A DNA stretch of 64,000 nt from the NCBI RefSeq assembly GCF_014695575.1, contig NZ_JACJOO010000052.1:62001-126000 (forward strand), written 5' to 3'. Below the pieces are notes generated by a model. It was not told the origin of the DNA, did not search any database, and saw only the letters and a list, made by a program, of their open reading frames with translations. A program made the translations under genes and the position numbers. Each line of letters begins with the position of its first letter. Position 1 is the stretch's first letter. This DNA comes from Leptolyngbya sp. FACHB-8. Lineage in GTDB: Bacteria; Cyanobacteriota; Cyanobacteriia; Elainellales; Elainellaceae. This document shows positions 8,778 to 19,600 of this stretch, in pieces.

Positions 8778-9490
8778 TTTTCGCCATAGGAACGAATGAT
8801 TATTTACTCTGCATGGGGAGACATTCTTATCACCTTCTTAAACCTGTGCAACTCTTAAGAAATGCACTGTGGATAAATAGAAACTTGTCTCATCTGCAAT
8901 AGACGATTACTCGTTGACGTAGGGCGATTGGTAATACTTAATGCCTAACCAAAAGTGAGTTAAGTACGTTGAGTTAGGGAAAGTTTCCACTCGCCTCTAC
9001 GTTTCTAATGTAATGCCAGTATTCTTGCGTTCTGGACTATCAACTGCAAGCAAACTCCTATCCTAAGACAATGTTTTTGCGATCGCTCACCATCATCTCT
9101 ATTGATGCTTGTGTTGATTGCAACAATGACATCACTGAAGCGGCCCTCAAAACGGCTCATTGTTGCAACAACTAGAGTTCACATTTCTGTTGATGAAGCC
9201 AAACTTTCTGGAAACATTACTCATTCTATAGCCCTATGCACGTTGATTAAGTAAGGTGGTGCGGGGCACGAAGTGCCCCGCACCACCGCTGCTGTACTTA
9301 ACGCATTTGCACAGCGCTATAGAGCTGGATGCCACAGCAGCTTCCATTCGTTCTCTGATGTTCGATCGCTTTGATTCATGCCTACTTTAAAGGTATTTTT
9401 TGCGTAAAGCACGAAAAAATAACCCTTCAGGTAGTTTGAAAGTGCATTAGTTTTGGTCGCTAATTGAACTGTTTTTACGGTTGATGACGT
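8778..9490. other. 713-bp intergenic region with repeats, no gene seen
   Basis: An imperfect inverted repeat TTGCAACAATGA / TCATTGTTGCAA lies at 9118-9169. A perfect 15-bp hairpin lies at 9255-9287 (GGTGGTGCGGGGCAC, loop GAA). After it, 9291-9311 carries a 21-bp string that recurs with one mismatch at 50206-50226. The promoter of the GH3 gene must lie here; no convincing element was identified. Confidence 0.6.
9255..9311. repeat. Hairpin plus family J frame
   Basis: A perfect 15-bp stem with GAA loop (9255-9287) is followed by GCTGTACTTAACGCATTTGC. The latter recurs at 50206 on the same strand, next to another GTACTT-type frame. It is probably one arm of a conserved repeat frame. Confidence 0.7.
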
Positions 9491-11701
9491 ATGTCTTTTA
9501 CTCTCCCCGCACTAGCTGTTTACGCATCTTATGTGAAGAACCGCTTCGTTCAGAAGACGCGGCGCATGATGGAAACCCAGGAACATTTCCTACATGAGTT
9601 ACTAGCAGCTCATCAGCATACGGAATTAGGGCAAAAATTCGGTCTGAAGGATATCAAAACGATCGATCAATTTCGAGCACAGGTTCCTCTCTGGTCTTAC
9701 CTTCAATATGAGCCTTATACAGAGCGTATTGCCCAGGGAGAAAACAATATCCTCAATCCCGATCGCGTGACCTATATCAATCTCACCAGTGGCTCTACTG
9801 GAAAGAAAAAGCAAGTCCCCGTAACTCACCGATTCCAAAAGACTTTGCGACGGGCTGATCTGGCAGGTATGGGTTTTGCCTTGGAGGGTTTAAAGCGTCG
9901 TCATCGCAAATTTGGCAAGTTGTTTATCACCAACTCGGTGCAGGTACAGGGGAGAACCTCTGCCGGTATTGAGTATGGGCCTGTAAGTGTAGGTAGTATT
10001 CGCAAAGGCAAGCCCCTTTTTGAGCAAGCCTTTGCCCATCCCTTTCGGGCATTAGAAATTAGCGACACCTTGGCCCGACATTATGTATGTCTTCTATTCG
10101 CCTTGCGAGAGCCTCAACTGAGGGGCATGGTAGCGAACTTTCCCATGCTTATCCTACGAACCTGCGGCTATCTGGAAGAATACGCTGAGGCCCTGATTCA
10201 CGATTTGGAGCATGGCACGATCGCCCCCTGGCTTCCCATCGAACCCGATATCCGGGCTGAGCTAGAGCGGCGTTGGAATGCTCATCCCCAGCGAGCAACC
10301 CAACTCAAAGCTGCTTTTCGGACTGAGGGGCGGTTAACCCCAAAACTGGCGTGGCCCCAGCTTAGTTTTGTCACCACGGCTCGGGGAGGAACCTCTGGTT
10401 TTTACCTGGAGCGCTTTCCAGATTATTTCGCAGATACGCCAGTCTTTGGTGGCGTTTATGGAACTGCCGAAGCCACCTTTGGGGTGTATCCCGACTTTGA
10501 CACCGATGGCAGTATTTTGGCGATCGAAAGCGGCTTTTTTGAATTCATTCCTGCGGATCAGTGGGGGGCAGAACATCCCAAAACGCTATTGCCCGAGGAA
10601 GTGAAGGTGGGCGATCGCTACCGTATAGCCGTCACCACTTACAGTGGCTTTTACCGCTACGACATTGGCGACGTTGTGGAAGTCGTCGGATTTTACGAGC
10701 AAACACCGCTCATCGTCTTCCGCCATCGGCATGGAGGGCTGTTGTCTTCAACGACAGAGAAGACTACAGAATTTCACGTCACGCAGGTCATGCAACAGCT
10801 TCAGCATGAGTTTCACGTGCACCTGGATGATTTCTGTGTCACCTTGTCCGACCAGGAATTCCCAGCGCGTTATCTAGTCAACATTGAATTGGTGGAGGGC
10901 CAGCAGCTTGAGCAGCCCATGGCTTTCATCCAGCGCTTTGAATATTGGATGCGCGAATTTAACAACCCCTATGGCACGGTGCGAGAGGGGCAAGTGCCAC
11001 CGCCCCGCCTCCGCATTTTGGCCCCCGGCAGTTTTACGAAAGTACGGCAGCGGCACATTGAAAGGGGAATGTTTGATTCTCAATTAAAAATTCCCCATAT
11101 CAGCGAGGATCGGCACCTATTGGCTGGACTGCCTGTATTACAGGAGGTAGACCTTCAAGAGGAAGGCGTGGCCGAAAGCCGCTTGCCTTCATGGAATGCT
11201 CAAGTACCGGAACCCGCTCAACCGAGCAAGATTCCTGGTTTGGAGTTCTCTCAGGGGGCACATCTGCTTCATGCTGATCTGCGCCGGATGGATTTGCGAG
11301 GAGTAGACCTGCGCCGGGCTGACTTGAGTGGTGCCGACTTAAGTGGAGCTGATTTGCGAGGAGCTAATCTCAGCGGGGCTTTTCTACGGGAGGCTAATCT
11401 GAACGAAGCCAATTTAGTGGAGGCAAATCTTCAGGGAGCCGATTTAACAGATGCCACGTTAATTGGCACGTGTTTGCAAAAAGTCTGTTTCCACGAAGCC
11501 TATGTGAATCGAGCCCGGTTTGATCATGCCGATTTGACAGGCGCTCAATTTTGTGGGGCAGTGCTTTGGCAGGTGAGCTTTCAAGAGGCCAATCTCACCC
11601 ATGTAGATTTTGAAGATGCTCAGATGAAAGATGTGACTCTAATGGATGCCACCCTAGACGGTACCCGCCTGGTGGCGCACTCGCAGCAACGTTTATCGTA
11701 A
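9491..11701 (+). CDS. GH3-family acyl-acid-amido-synthetase-like protein fused to C-terminal pentapeptide repeats
   Basis: Residues 1-560 are a GH3 (plant auxin-responsive) adenylate-forming domain. The ATP-binding motif is NLTSGSTGKKK (98-107), then YGTAEATFGVYP, YRYDIGDVVEVVGFY and HRHGGLLSSTTEKTTEFH. Plant GH3 enzymes adenylate carboxylic acids and join them to amino acids; bacterial substrates are unknown. After a linker, residues about 588-720 are A(D/N)LxxA pentapeptide repeats (ADLSGADLSGADLRGANLSG), a right-handed beta-helix often used for protein contact. The paralogue at 44511 (556 aa) lacks this tail. No biosynthetic neighbour hints at the substrate. Confidence 0.88.
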   Translation: MSFTLPALAVYASYVKNRFVQKTRRMMETQEHFLHELLAAHQHTELGQKFGLKDIKTIDQFRAQVPLWSYLQYEPYTERIAQGENNILNPDRVTYINLTSGSTGKKKQVPVTHRFQKTLRRADLAGMGFALEGLKRRHRKFGKLFITNSVQVQGRTSAGIEYGPVSVGSIRKGKPLFEQAFAHPFRALEISDTLARHYVCLLFALREPQLRGMVANFPMLILRTCGYLEEYAEALIHDLEHGTIAPWLPIEPDIRAELERRWNAHPQRATQLKAAFRTEGRLTPKLAWPQLSFVTTARGGTSGFYLERFPDYFADTPVFGGVYGTAEATFGVYPDFDTDGSILAIESGFFEFIPADQWGAEHPKTLLPEEVKVGDRYRIAVTTYSGFYRYDIGDVVEVVGFYEQTPLIVFRHRHGGLLSSTTEKTTEFHVTQVMQQLQHEFHVHLDDFCVTLSDQEFPARYLVNIELVEGQQLEQPMAFIQRFEYWMREFNNPYGTVREGQVPPPRLRILAPGSFTKVRQRHIERGMFDSQLKIPHISEDRHLLAGLPVLQEVDLQEEGVAESRLPSWNAQVPEPAQPSKIPGLEFSQGAHLLHADLRRMDLRGVDLRRADLSGADLSGADLRGANLSGAFLREANLNEANLVEANLQGADLTDATLIGTCLQKVCFHEAYVNRARFDHADLTGAQFCGAVLWQVSFQEANLTHVDFEDAQMKDVTLMDATLDGTRLVAHSQQRLS

Positions 11702-11754
11702 ACAGGACCTACACGTCATGAGATCTTTACTGGTAAAACCGCTCCACGGTTCCA

Positions 11755-11854
11755 CCTAGTACGCTGAGGCGTAAATATATAACCTATTTGTCTGTGGGGG
11801 TGCTTCGTACCCCCACAGACAAATAGGTTACGGACTTAGGCCGTAGCCTACTAG
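11755..11854. repeat. Family C hairpin element, copy 1
   Basis: The frame is CCTAGTACGCTGAGGCG at the left and CTTAGGCCGTAGCCTACTAG at the right, an imperfect inverted repeat that begins and ends with CTAG. The inner perfect 21-bp stem is at 11781-11829. The second copy is at 55509-55608 in the opposite orientation with a different stem. Confidence 0.85.
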
Positions 11855-11892
11855 TGAAATATGAAGGAAATAGGCGTGTTTATTAGAAGCGA

Positions 11893-11930
11893 ATGAGCGA
11901 GTGGAGAGCGATCGCCCTCCACTCGCTCAT
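11893..11930. repeat. HIP1-loop hairpin
   Basis: ATGAGCGAGTGGAG pairs perfectly with CTCCACTCGCTCAT. The 10-base centre is AGCGATCGCC, which contains HIP1. It lies between the GH3 gene and the TPR gene. The rest of 11702-12051 holds only repeat element C and no gene. Confidence 0.75.
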
Positions 11931-12051
11931 ATCCCTGGAAGTTTCTTGAGAGGATAGCCGGCCTATTCCCGCCAACCCGAGAATTTTGAAGCATCCTTTA
12001 GAATAACGTCAGGGGGCTAAGGCTTCTGGTTCCTATTTCGATGAGCAGGGT

Positions 12052-12585
12052 ATGACTTCTTCCGAGTTGTTGGCACAGGCACGCCAAAATTATCAGTCTG
12101 GGCGCGATGCCTTTGAGCGAGGCCGTTATCGCGAAGCCGTGGAGCGACTGACACAGGCTACGGCTCAGGCTGGCCCGAACACACCTTTGGGTGGGCAGGC
12201 TCAGATCTGGTTGGTTACAGCTTACGAAGCGCTGGAGCAGCGGGCCGAGGCGGTCGCCCTCTGCGAAGCCATTACCAAACATCCCCATTACGACACCCGC
12301 AAGGAAGCCAGCCGACTCCTCTACATTCTCAAGGCTCCCCGCCTGAAAACCCGTCCTGAGTGGCTGACCCAAATTCCAGAGTTAAGTAATCTGGATGAGG
12401 GCGATCGCACTGCCCAAAGCGCCTATGTGAATCGTGCTCCCAAAGCCCCACCCAAATCTCAGCCCACCTTTCCGAAAGAACCGGTTGATCTAAGCCAGGT
12501 AGACACCGGCGACAATGGCTTTGTCTGGTTTGTTCTGGGGGCGATTCTGCTAATTCTGGGTGGGTTGTTCTGGTACGGACGTTAA
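12052..12585 (+). CDS. TPR-containing membrane-anchored protein
   Basis: The protein has 177 residues. An N-terminal tetratricopeptide-like helix pair (QARQNYQSGRDAFERGRYREAVERLTQA) and a second one (GGQAQIWLVTAYEALEQRAEAVALC) occupy about residues 8-75. A proline-rich linker follows, then a C-terminal transmembrane helix (FVWFVLGAILLILGGLFW) ending GR. It is therefore likely tail-anchored with the TPR in the cytoplasm. No partner is evident. The DUF3153 gene follows 83 bp downstream on the same strand and may be co-transcribed. Confidence 0.82.
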   Translation: MTSSELLAQARQNYQSGRDAFERGRYREAVERLTQATAQAGPNTPLGGQAQIWLVTAYEALEQRAEAVALCEAITKHPHYDTRKEASRLLYILKAPRLKTRPEWLTQIPELSNLDEGDRTAQSAYVNRAPKAPPKSQPTFPKEPVDLSQVDTGDNGFVWFVLGAILLILGGLFWYGR

Positions 12586-12668
12586 GAATCACCGATACAA
12601 TGAAACCGATTTGTGTGAGTGATGGATGAGCCATTGCTTACACAAATTAGTTTTTACACCCTCTGCCC

Positions 12669-13412
12669 ATGAAACGTTTCCTTCCGTTCCTGCTCGCTCT
12701 TGTTGCCATGTTGGGTCTCTCTGGCTGTGTTCGTTACGACCTGGGGATCAATTACTTCAGCCAGACGCGCGGGGAAATTGTGCAACGGATTCGGTTGGGA
12801 GAATCGGTCACGACCTTTAACGAGGCGATCGCCCGCGACTGGCTCCGTAGTCTGGAGCGACGGACGAAGGAACTGGGGGGTAAGGCTCGTCGCCGTTCCC
12901 TGGAAGAGTTAAGCATTCGAATTCCCTTTACAAATGGGGCTGAGTTAACCCATAAGTTCAACCGCTTTTTTGAGCCCCCCTCGATAGCCACGACCGAGGA
13001 AGACGAGGACACGGAAGCCATGGTGTGGCCCGAGATTGTCTCGCACCTTGCCCTGGAGGAGCAGAATGGGTTGTTGGTGCAGCGCAATCGATTGGTCTAT
13101 GACCTGGATGTGCGATCGCTCGGGTTGCTCGCCCCCAATGGCAATGTCCTTGTCGGTCCTGGAGCGTTGCTAGAACTCGACTTTAGCCTGAATACTCCCT
13201 GGGGCGCGCGCGTGATGCCCGGTAGTGCCCTACCCCAACGCTCCTCCTGGAACCGCAATCTAACCTGGACGCTGAAAACCTCCGAGGCCAGCCATTTAGA
13301 GGTTGTTTTCTGGGTTCCCAGTCCGTTAGGTTTGGGAACAGTGGTCATTCTTGTGGTGGTGGTGCTTGGCTCAATTCTGAAAAGTTTCCTAAAAAGCCCA
13401 GGAACAGCCTGA
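12669..13412 (+). CDS. DUF3153 family lipoprotein
   Basis: The 247-residue protein begins with a lipoprotein signal (MKRFLPFLLALVAMLGLSGC, lipobox LSGC with the acylated Cys at 20). The following RYDLGINYFSQTRGEIVQRIRLGE is characteristic of DUF3153, found in cyanobacteria and plastids. A C-terminal transmembrane helix (TVVILVVVVLGSIL) anchors the other end. Function is unknown; the domain is predicted to face the periplasm or lumen. The ATG start fits the signal peptide. Confidence 0.85.
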   Translation: MKRFLPFLLALVAMLGLSGCVRYDLGINYFSQTRGEIVQRIRLGESVTTFNEAIARDWLRSLERRTKELGGKARRRSLEELSIRIPFTNGAELTHKFNRFFEPPSIATTEEDEDTEAMVWPEIVSHLALEEQNGLLVQRNRLVYDLDVRSLGLLAPNGNVLVGPGALLELDFSLNTPWGARVMPGSALPQRSSWNRNLTWTLKTSEASHLEVVFWVPSPLGLGTVVILVVVVLGSILKSFLKSPGTA

Positions 13413-13452
13413 CGCTCCAGCTTGTTTGGAATGAATAATATAATGTCGTATT

Positions 13453-13513
13453 AAATGCACACAATAAAAGTGTTGTGGCGCATTGCGCCACAACACTTTT
13501 ATTGTGTGCATTT
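13453..13513. repeat. 61-bp perfect palindrome
   Basis: Two 30-bp arms (13453-13482 and 13484-13513) are exact reverse complements around a single T. The arm begins AAATGCACACAATAAAAGTG. It lies between the converging DUF3153 gene and the giant gene, so it may act as a transcription barrier. The rest of 13413-13629 shows nothing. Confidence 0.9.
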
Positions 13514-13629
13514 AACCTTGCTTGTTACAACCATCAAAAGGGGCTACTACGTCACCATACCCATTCTGACGAGTGGGATATGGTGAGCAAAGCCTGTCAC
13601 ATCTCACCTGTCAAAAGCCTTGCAGTGGA

Positions 13630-16600
13630 TTACTGAAGCCTCTGGGCTGTATCCAATGCGAAATTTAATGGCGTAGCAAGCTTCTGATAGCTGGTTGCCA
13701 AAATCGTGTCCAAATGACGACGGAAGACTTGCCATTGATGAGGATTAGGCCGATAGGTTTGATCCACTTCTCGCACAAACAGAGGAGCTGCCAAAAGCGC
13801 CTGATAATCAGCATTGTGTTGAGATGTGGGAGCCAACATTCCAGCCTCTCCATCGGTCGGTACGAGGCCCGAAGGGAGATGCCCTTCTAGAAGAGCCACG
13901 ATCGCCGCCTGACAGGTATGGGTATCAATCCCACGTTGCTCCAGCATGCGCAATATCCCCTCTAAAGTCGTGGGGGTATCTGGGAAAATCCGCAGCAATT
14001 CCATCAGCAAGAAATAGTCGCTATAGCGATGGTGACCCTGATCAATCACCTGAGGGTGCAGGGGGACTGCGGCCAGCCCGTAGGCAACTCGGCTACAGAT
14101 GGAGAGGTGATTGTGCTGTGGAGCTTCGGGTTGCGTGTAGGTATCTTGAACAATGGTGGCGTTGGGTAGCTTTTGACGTAGCCAGCGGGCGATCGCCGCG
14201 AATGATGCCGAGCCACCTGTACATAACACCTGGTTCACCTGCAACACAGGAATCCCCGTTTGAGTCAGCAGGCCATTCAATTCGCGGTTGAGCCGCTGGA
14301 TGTAGGGTAACAATACCCGGCTCCCTAAATCCTGGCGGTTGATAGTCAGGGATACCCCACCCAGGGTGACGTATCCTCTTTCCTGTTGTTGCAGGGTCAG
14401 CTTCAAGTAACGGGCCGCTTCCAGCAGCCCCGAGCCTACCCCTGCCCCTAACAACCGCTGTTGCAAAATTTGCCGATTGGCTGCATCGGGATCGCCCACG
14501 ACGGGCAGAGCCAGATGTTCCCAGCCCAGAGCTGCCCACGGATCTGCCCAGTCCAGATCCTCACCTGCCTGAAACGTCGAGCCGCCCTCTGGCAGAATAG
14601 CCGCCCGATCCTGGCTAGTCCGATTGGCCTGTCGTACCCAGGCCGGATAGATCAACTGACAGATAATGTCTTGATCCAGGGCATTCCCACCGTAGGGAAG
14701 AGTGCGCCGTGTAATGTCTGTAGGAGATAGCCGCTGCAAGTGTTCGGGCAGATTGACGAGCGCCAATTCGGTCACGCTAGCTCCGCCATTCATCACCAGC
14801 GTTCCTCCCTGCCAGTGGGCCTGGAAGAGATCCGGATTGGGAGTCAGGTTACTGGGTAAGGTCACCGCATCCTCAGGAGCCAGAGCCGAGAGCAATGTGG
14901 CTGTGCTTTCTTCTACCAGATAAATTTGGGCTGGGTCATCCACTAACCGCGCTGCCAAGATCGCCTCGCGCACATTAAAGCGATAGGTATCCGACCAGGC
15001 TGCTGGATAGCTGACCATGACCCCAGCTAGCTCTTTCAAGGCTTGTTGCAGAGTGTCATCGGAAAGTCCCACTGCTCCACAACTGAGTACAGAGGTATCT
15101 GAACCCGTTGTGGAGTCAGGGCTCGTATAGTTGAGACTGGTTAGTAAAGCCCTCAGCGCCTGGTGCAGGGTGCTAAGAGGGATGGTGCGCTGGTCTGACC
15201 ATTGCAGAACCGGTTCCCAATGTGCGGCGTTGGCTGTGTAGTAGGGGATGCCCACCCGCAGGGCAGACTTGAAGTCGCGTAAGGGCTGCCGGGTGGGATG
15301 GCTGAATTCCTGCCGAGTAATGGTCAAAGAGGCGATCGCGACCTCTGACCCCTCCATGTCCCCGGTGCTGGTGGGAGTAACATACACCGCCATGGGCAGG
15401 CGGTAGGTTCTTTCAGGGATGGGTAAGCCGCCGTGGATAGGGCCAGGCAACTTCAGCTCCAACCAGAATATTGGGTACACCGTAGCGGTTGGACGGTGTA
15501 GCAGTACCGCAGAAATACCTGTGGTACCCAGATCAATGCCCAAATACCAGGTTGAACGAGGCGGCACTCGCTTGGAGGCACCCGTTAGTGATGGTGGGGC
15601 GAAGAGGGTTGCGTCGTCTTCCAGGGGATCGGTCACCGAAAAGATGAGGGAATCCAGGTCATCTTCCTGGTCGCGCAGTAACTCCAGGCGATCGCCCAGG
15701 GGGTCTTCGCTATCGAAAAGGTCGAGGGGCGATCGCTGTAGTCGTTGAAACAACGCTGCCAGTTCCGGGTCGACTTCGTCTTCTTCATCCTCGAGATCTG
15801 CGGTTAGGTCCAGCAATGCCAAATCTGGCTCGACGTCATCGGGTAAGGCTACGGAATTCGTTTCCGTCTCATCCGCCTGTAAGCCTATGGCCTGCAGAAT
15901 CAGCTCAGAAGGGTAATCCAGACTGGGGTCGATCGGGGCGGCCGCATCAGGGACAACTTCAACTGGGCCCGGAGCCGTTTCGATCGGGGCGACCGAATCC
16001 TCGAGGGGGCGATCGTCTAGGTCTTTTTTTTTTGACTCTTCTGAGCCAGGCTCTAAGAGTTCTTCGTCGTACAGGTCAATGCCCGCTTGATCAAAATCCG
16101 TTCCCAAGGGGGGTGCTGGAGATGTATTCGGAGTGTCTTCAGGTTCAGAGGCAGACCCTATTGGTGCCTCTGCGATACTGTTCGGTACACTCTCAAACAG
16201 TTCTCCCAACCCATCCAGGGTAAAGGCATTATCATCCAGACTGGGTTCCGGCGGAACCTCGGCACCGAAGGTTTCCAGGAACAAGGATGCATCGTCTAAG
16301 GAGGTGTCCTGAGCTCCAGGAGGAGCTACCTCAATGGCTGGAGGAATTTCCTCAACCCCGTCAAACCAGGCAGCCAATTCCATTGGAGTTGGTGCTGTAT
16401 CCAATGCATCCGCGAAGCTATCCAGGGTATCTTCCGTGACCGCATCGGAGGACAACTCCAGAGTCGTATCGGGAGTTGCCTCAAGAGTGTCAACGGGCAC
16501 CAACGGGAGAACAGGATTTTCCAGGGGCAGGGTTTCGTTAACAGCAGGGCTTTCTTCTGGATCGATCCCTGCGTCATCGGGCCATTCCGCTAGCAAATCT

Positions 16601-19600
16601 TCAATGCTAGCAGGAGGCGTTGTCATCACATCCTGGAAATCCTCCAGGGTAAGGTCCTCCCGGTCGGGTGGCAGTAAAGGCTCGAGCGGTACAAACGCAA
16701 TCGTTCCTTCAGGTGCAGCACTTGGGGAAAGTTGCTCCACGTCTTCTAAGAAGAGAGGCGGCGGGGGCGGTGCGCTATCTGTAAGTTCTGGGAGGTCTAT
16801 GCCAAACCCAAATAAGTCCTCGTCGAGGGATGTTGCTGTGGGTTCTGGGCTTTCCCCAGAAATGTTCAGCTCCTCCTCGAAGGACAGCTCCACAGGTTGA
16901 GATGGTAGATCAAGGTCAACATCTAATAAGGCATCGGCTGAAGTAGTGGATGGATCCTCAGGAGGTTCACCCTGTTCGTCTGTCGCGGTCGATAAATCAA
17001 GCCATTCGTCGCTTGTGACGCCAGTAGGAGCTTCAGCCAAATTCTGTAAGACATCATCTTGCTCTGTAGAGTCAGATGTGGATAGATTTAACCAAGCCTG
17101 ATCCAGGTCATCATCCAAATCCCCAGAGGACGTGTCAGGCAGTTCTGCCAGAATATCGCTCTGCTCATCAGCACCAGCCGTGGAGAGCTTCAGCCACTCC
17201 TCATCCAAATCCTCATCGGTGGCCTCAGGCAGCTCTGTCAGAGTATCGTCCTGCTCATCAGTATCAGCCGTGGAGAGATCCAGCCACGCTTCGTCTAATT
17301 CTTCTAAGGTGGGCTCAACGAGTTCTGCTGGGGCATCGCTCTGCTCATTAGCATCAGGAGTAGAAAGATTAAGCCACTCCTCATCTAAATCCTCGGCAGT
17401 GGGTTCAGGTAACTCTGTCAGAGTATTGCCCTGTTCATCCGTGTCAACTGTAGAGAGAGCGAGCCATGCTTCGTCCAATTCTTCGGAGGTGGGCTCAGCG
17501 AATTCTGACAAGGCATCACTCTGCTCATCAGCATCAGCCGTGGAGAGATTGAGCCACTCCTCATCCAAATTCTCGATGGTGGGCTCCGTGAGTTCTGCTA
17601 GGGCATCACTCTGCTCATCAGCATCAAGAGTAGAGAGATTGAGCCACTCCTCATCTAAATTCTCAGAGGACGTATCCGGCAGTTCTGTCAGGATGTCACT
17701 TTGCTCATCAGCATCAGGAGTAGAGAGATTGAGCCACTCCTCATCCAAATTCTCGCCGGTGGGTTCCGTGAGTTCTGCCAGGGCATTACTCTGCTCGTCA
17801 GCATCAGCTGTGGAGAGATTGAGCCACTCCTCCTCATCTAAATTCTCAGAGGACGTGTCAGGCAGTTCTGCCAGGATGTCGCTTTGTTCATCAGCATCAG
17901 CCGTCGAGAGATTGAGCCACTCCTCATCCAAATTCTCGCCGGTGGGTTCCGTGAGTTCTGCTGGGGCATCGCTCTGCTCCTCAACATCAGCCGTGGAAAG
18001 ATTGAGCCACTCCTCATCCAAATCCTCGGCGGTGGCCTCAGATAACTCTGTCAGAGTATCGCTCTGCTCCTCAACATCAGCTGTGGAGAGATTGAGCCAC
18101 GCTTCGTCTAATTCTTCTGAGGTTGGTTCCGTGAGTTCTGCCAGGGCATCACTCTGCTCATCAGCATCAGCCGTGGAGAGATTGAGCCACGCTTCGTCTA
18201 ATTCTTCTGAGGTTGGTTCTGTGAGTTCTGCCAGGGCATCACTCTGCTCGTCAGCATCAGCCGTGGGGAGATCGAGCCACTCCTCATCTAAATCCTCGGA
18301 GGACGTGTCAGGCAGTTCTGCTAGGGCATCGCTTTGCTCATCAGAGCCGGCTGTGGAGAGATTGAGCCACTCCTCATCCAAATCCTCAGAGGTGGATTCA
18401 GGAAAACCGGCTAGGATATCGCTCTGCTCATCAGCATCAGCCGTGGAGAGATTAAGCCACTCCTCATCCAAATCCTCAGAGGTAGGTTCCGTGAGTTCTG
18501 CTAAGGTGCTGCCCTGCTCATCAGAGTCATCAACAGAGACAAGCCATTGCTCATCTAGATCCGCTGAGGGAGAGCTTGATGGTTCAGGGAACGATTCAAC
18601 GTCCTCGGTGAGGAAGGTAGATAAATTTAATTCCTCTTCCTCCGTTTCCAGCGGTGTCGGTGGAGTTTCCTCGATAAGTCGATCGATCAGGGCATCATCT
18701 ACAGGGGGAAGGTTTTCCTCCTCAAAGACCGTCAAAGGAAGATCTTCCATGAGGCTTTCGAGCAAGGCTTCAGGAGTCTCTGCTTCTGGGAAGAAGTCCG
18801 TGGTCTGCTCATTGTCCTCCTCTGAACCGAAGTCTTCCATCAGAGACTCTTGAGTGAGGAATATGTCTAGCTCCAGTGCTTCAACCTCTGGGGCAGGCTC
18901 CCCTAATAAATCCTCATCGGTAGTGACGTACGCACTCCAAGGCCCGCTGGGTAACTCAGTGGTTGATTGATCTTCCGGAGCTGCTTCCTCTGGCTCGGTT
19001 GCTGTGTCATGAAGCTCGTCTTCCAGTAGTTCCAGGGTTTCCTCTTCAATGTTGTCTGAGGCAAGATCTCCTAGCAGGAGATCTTCCAGCAGGGGCTCGT
19101 CCTCCACAGGAAATGAGTCTGAACTAGGGGTGCTGAGCTCCTCTTCTAGGAATGCATCGTCACCCTCCATCTCAGGTAGCCTTGTCTCCGGAGAAATAGG
19201 TTCCTCGTCCGGAAGCTCGCGGAATGCATCTTCTAAACTGGTAGAAATATCTTCCGGTTCGTCTGCTGATAAGTCAGACAGAAAGGAAAACTCTTCAGTC
19301 TCTTCACCGGAGGCACGGCCTTCCAATGTTGACAGTTCAGCGTCTAATTGCTGAAGTACGTCCTCATCCACCTGAAGCTCAACCCGAGGTGTCTCAACCA
19401 CGGCCTCACTGACTAATAGATCTTCATCCGGAGATGCTGGAATGTAGGCATCTTCTGGCAGGCTTCCTTCAGAACGCAAAGCATCCAGAGAAGCAGCCGT
19501 ATCTGACAACGCAATCAAATCTTCCAGGGAAGAAATGACATCCGCTGGCATGTGTTGGTTAGCAGCTGCGCGCTCTGCATTAAGTAGTTGAGTATCTTCT

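Noticed and set aside
9118-9169. TTGCAACAATGA / TCATTGTTGCAA as a riboswitch or attenuator of the GH3 gene
   Set aside because: The stem lies about 320 bases before the start codon, has a 28-base loop, and matches no riboswitch I know.
17132-18853. 573-codon Ser-rich open frame on the plus strand, opposite the repeat region of the giant gene
   Set aside because: It mirrors the tandem repeats on the antisense strand, has an extreme Ser-only composition and no independent start signals. The repeats keep the reverse frame open by chance.
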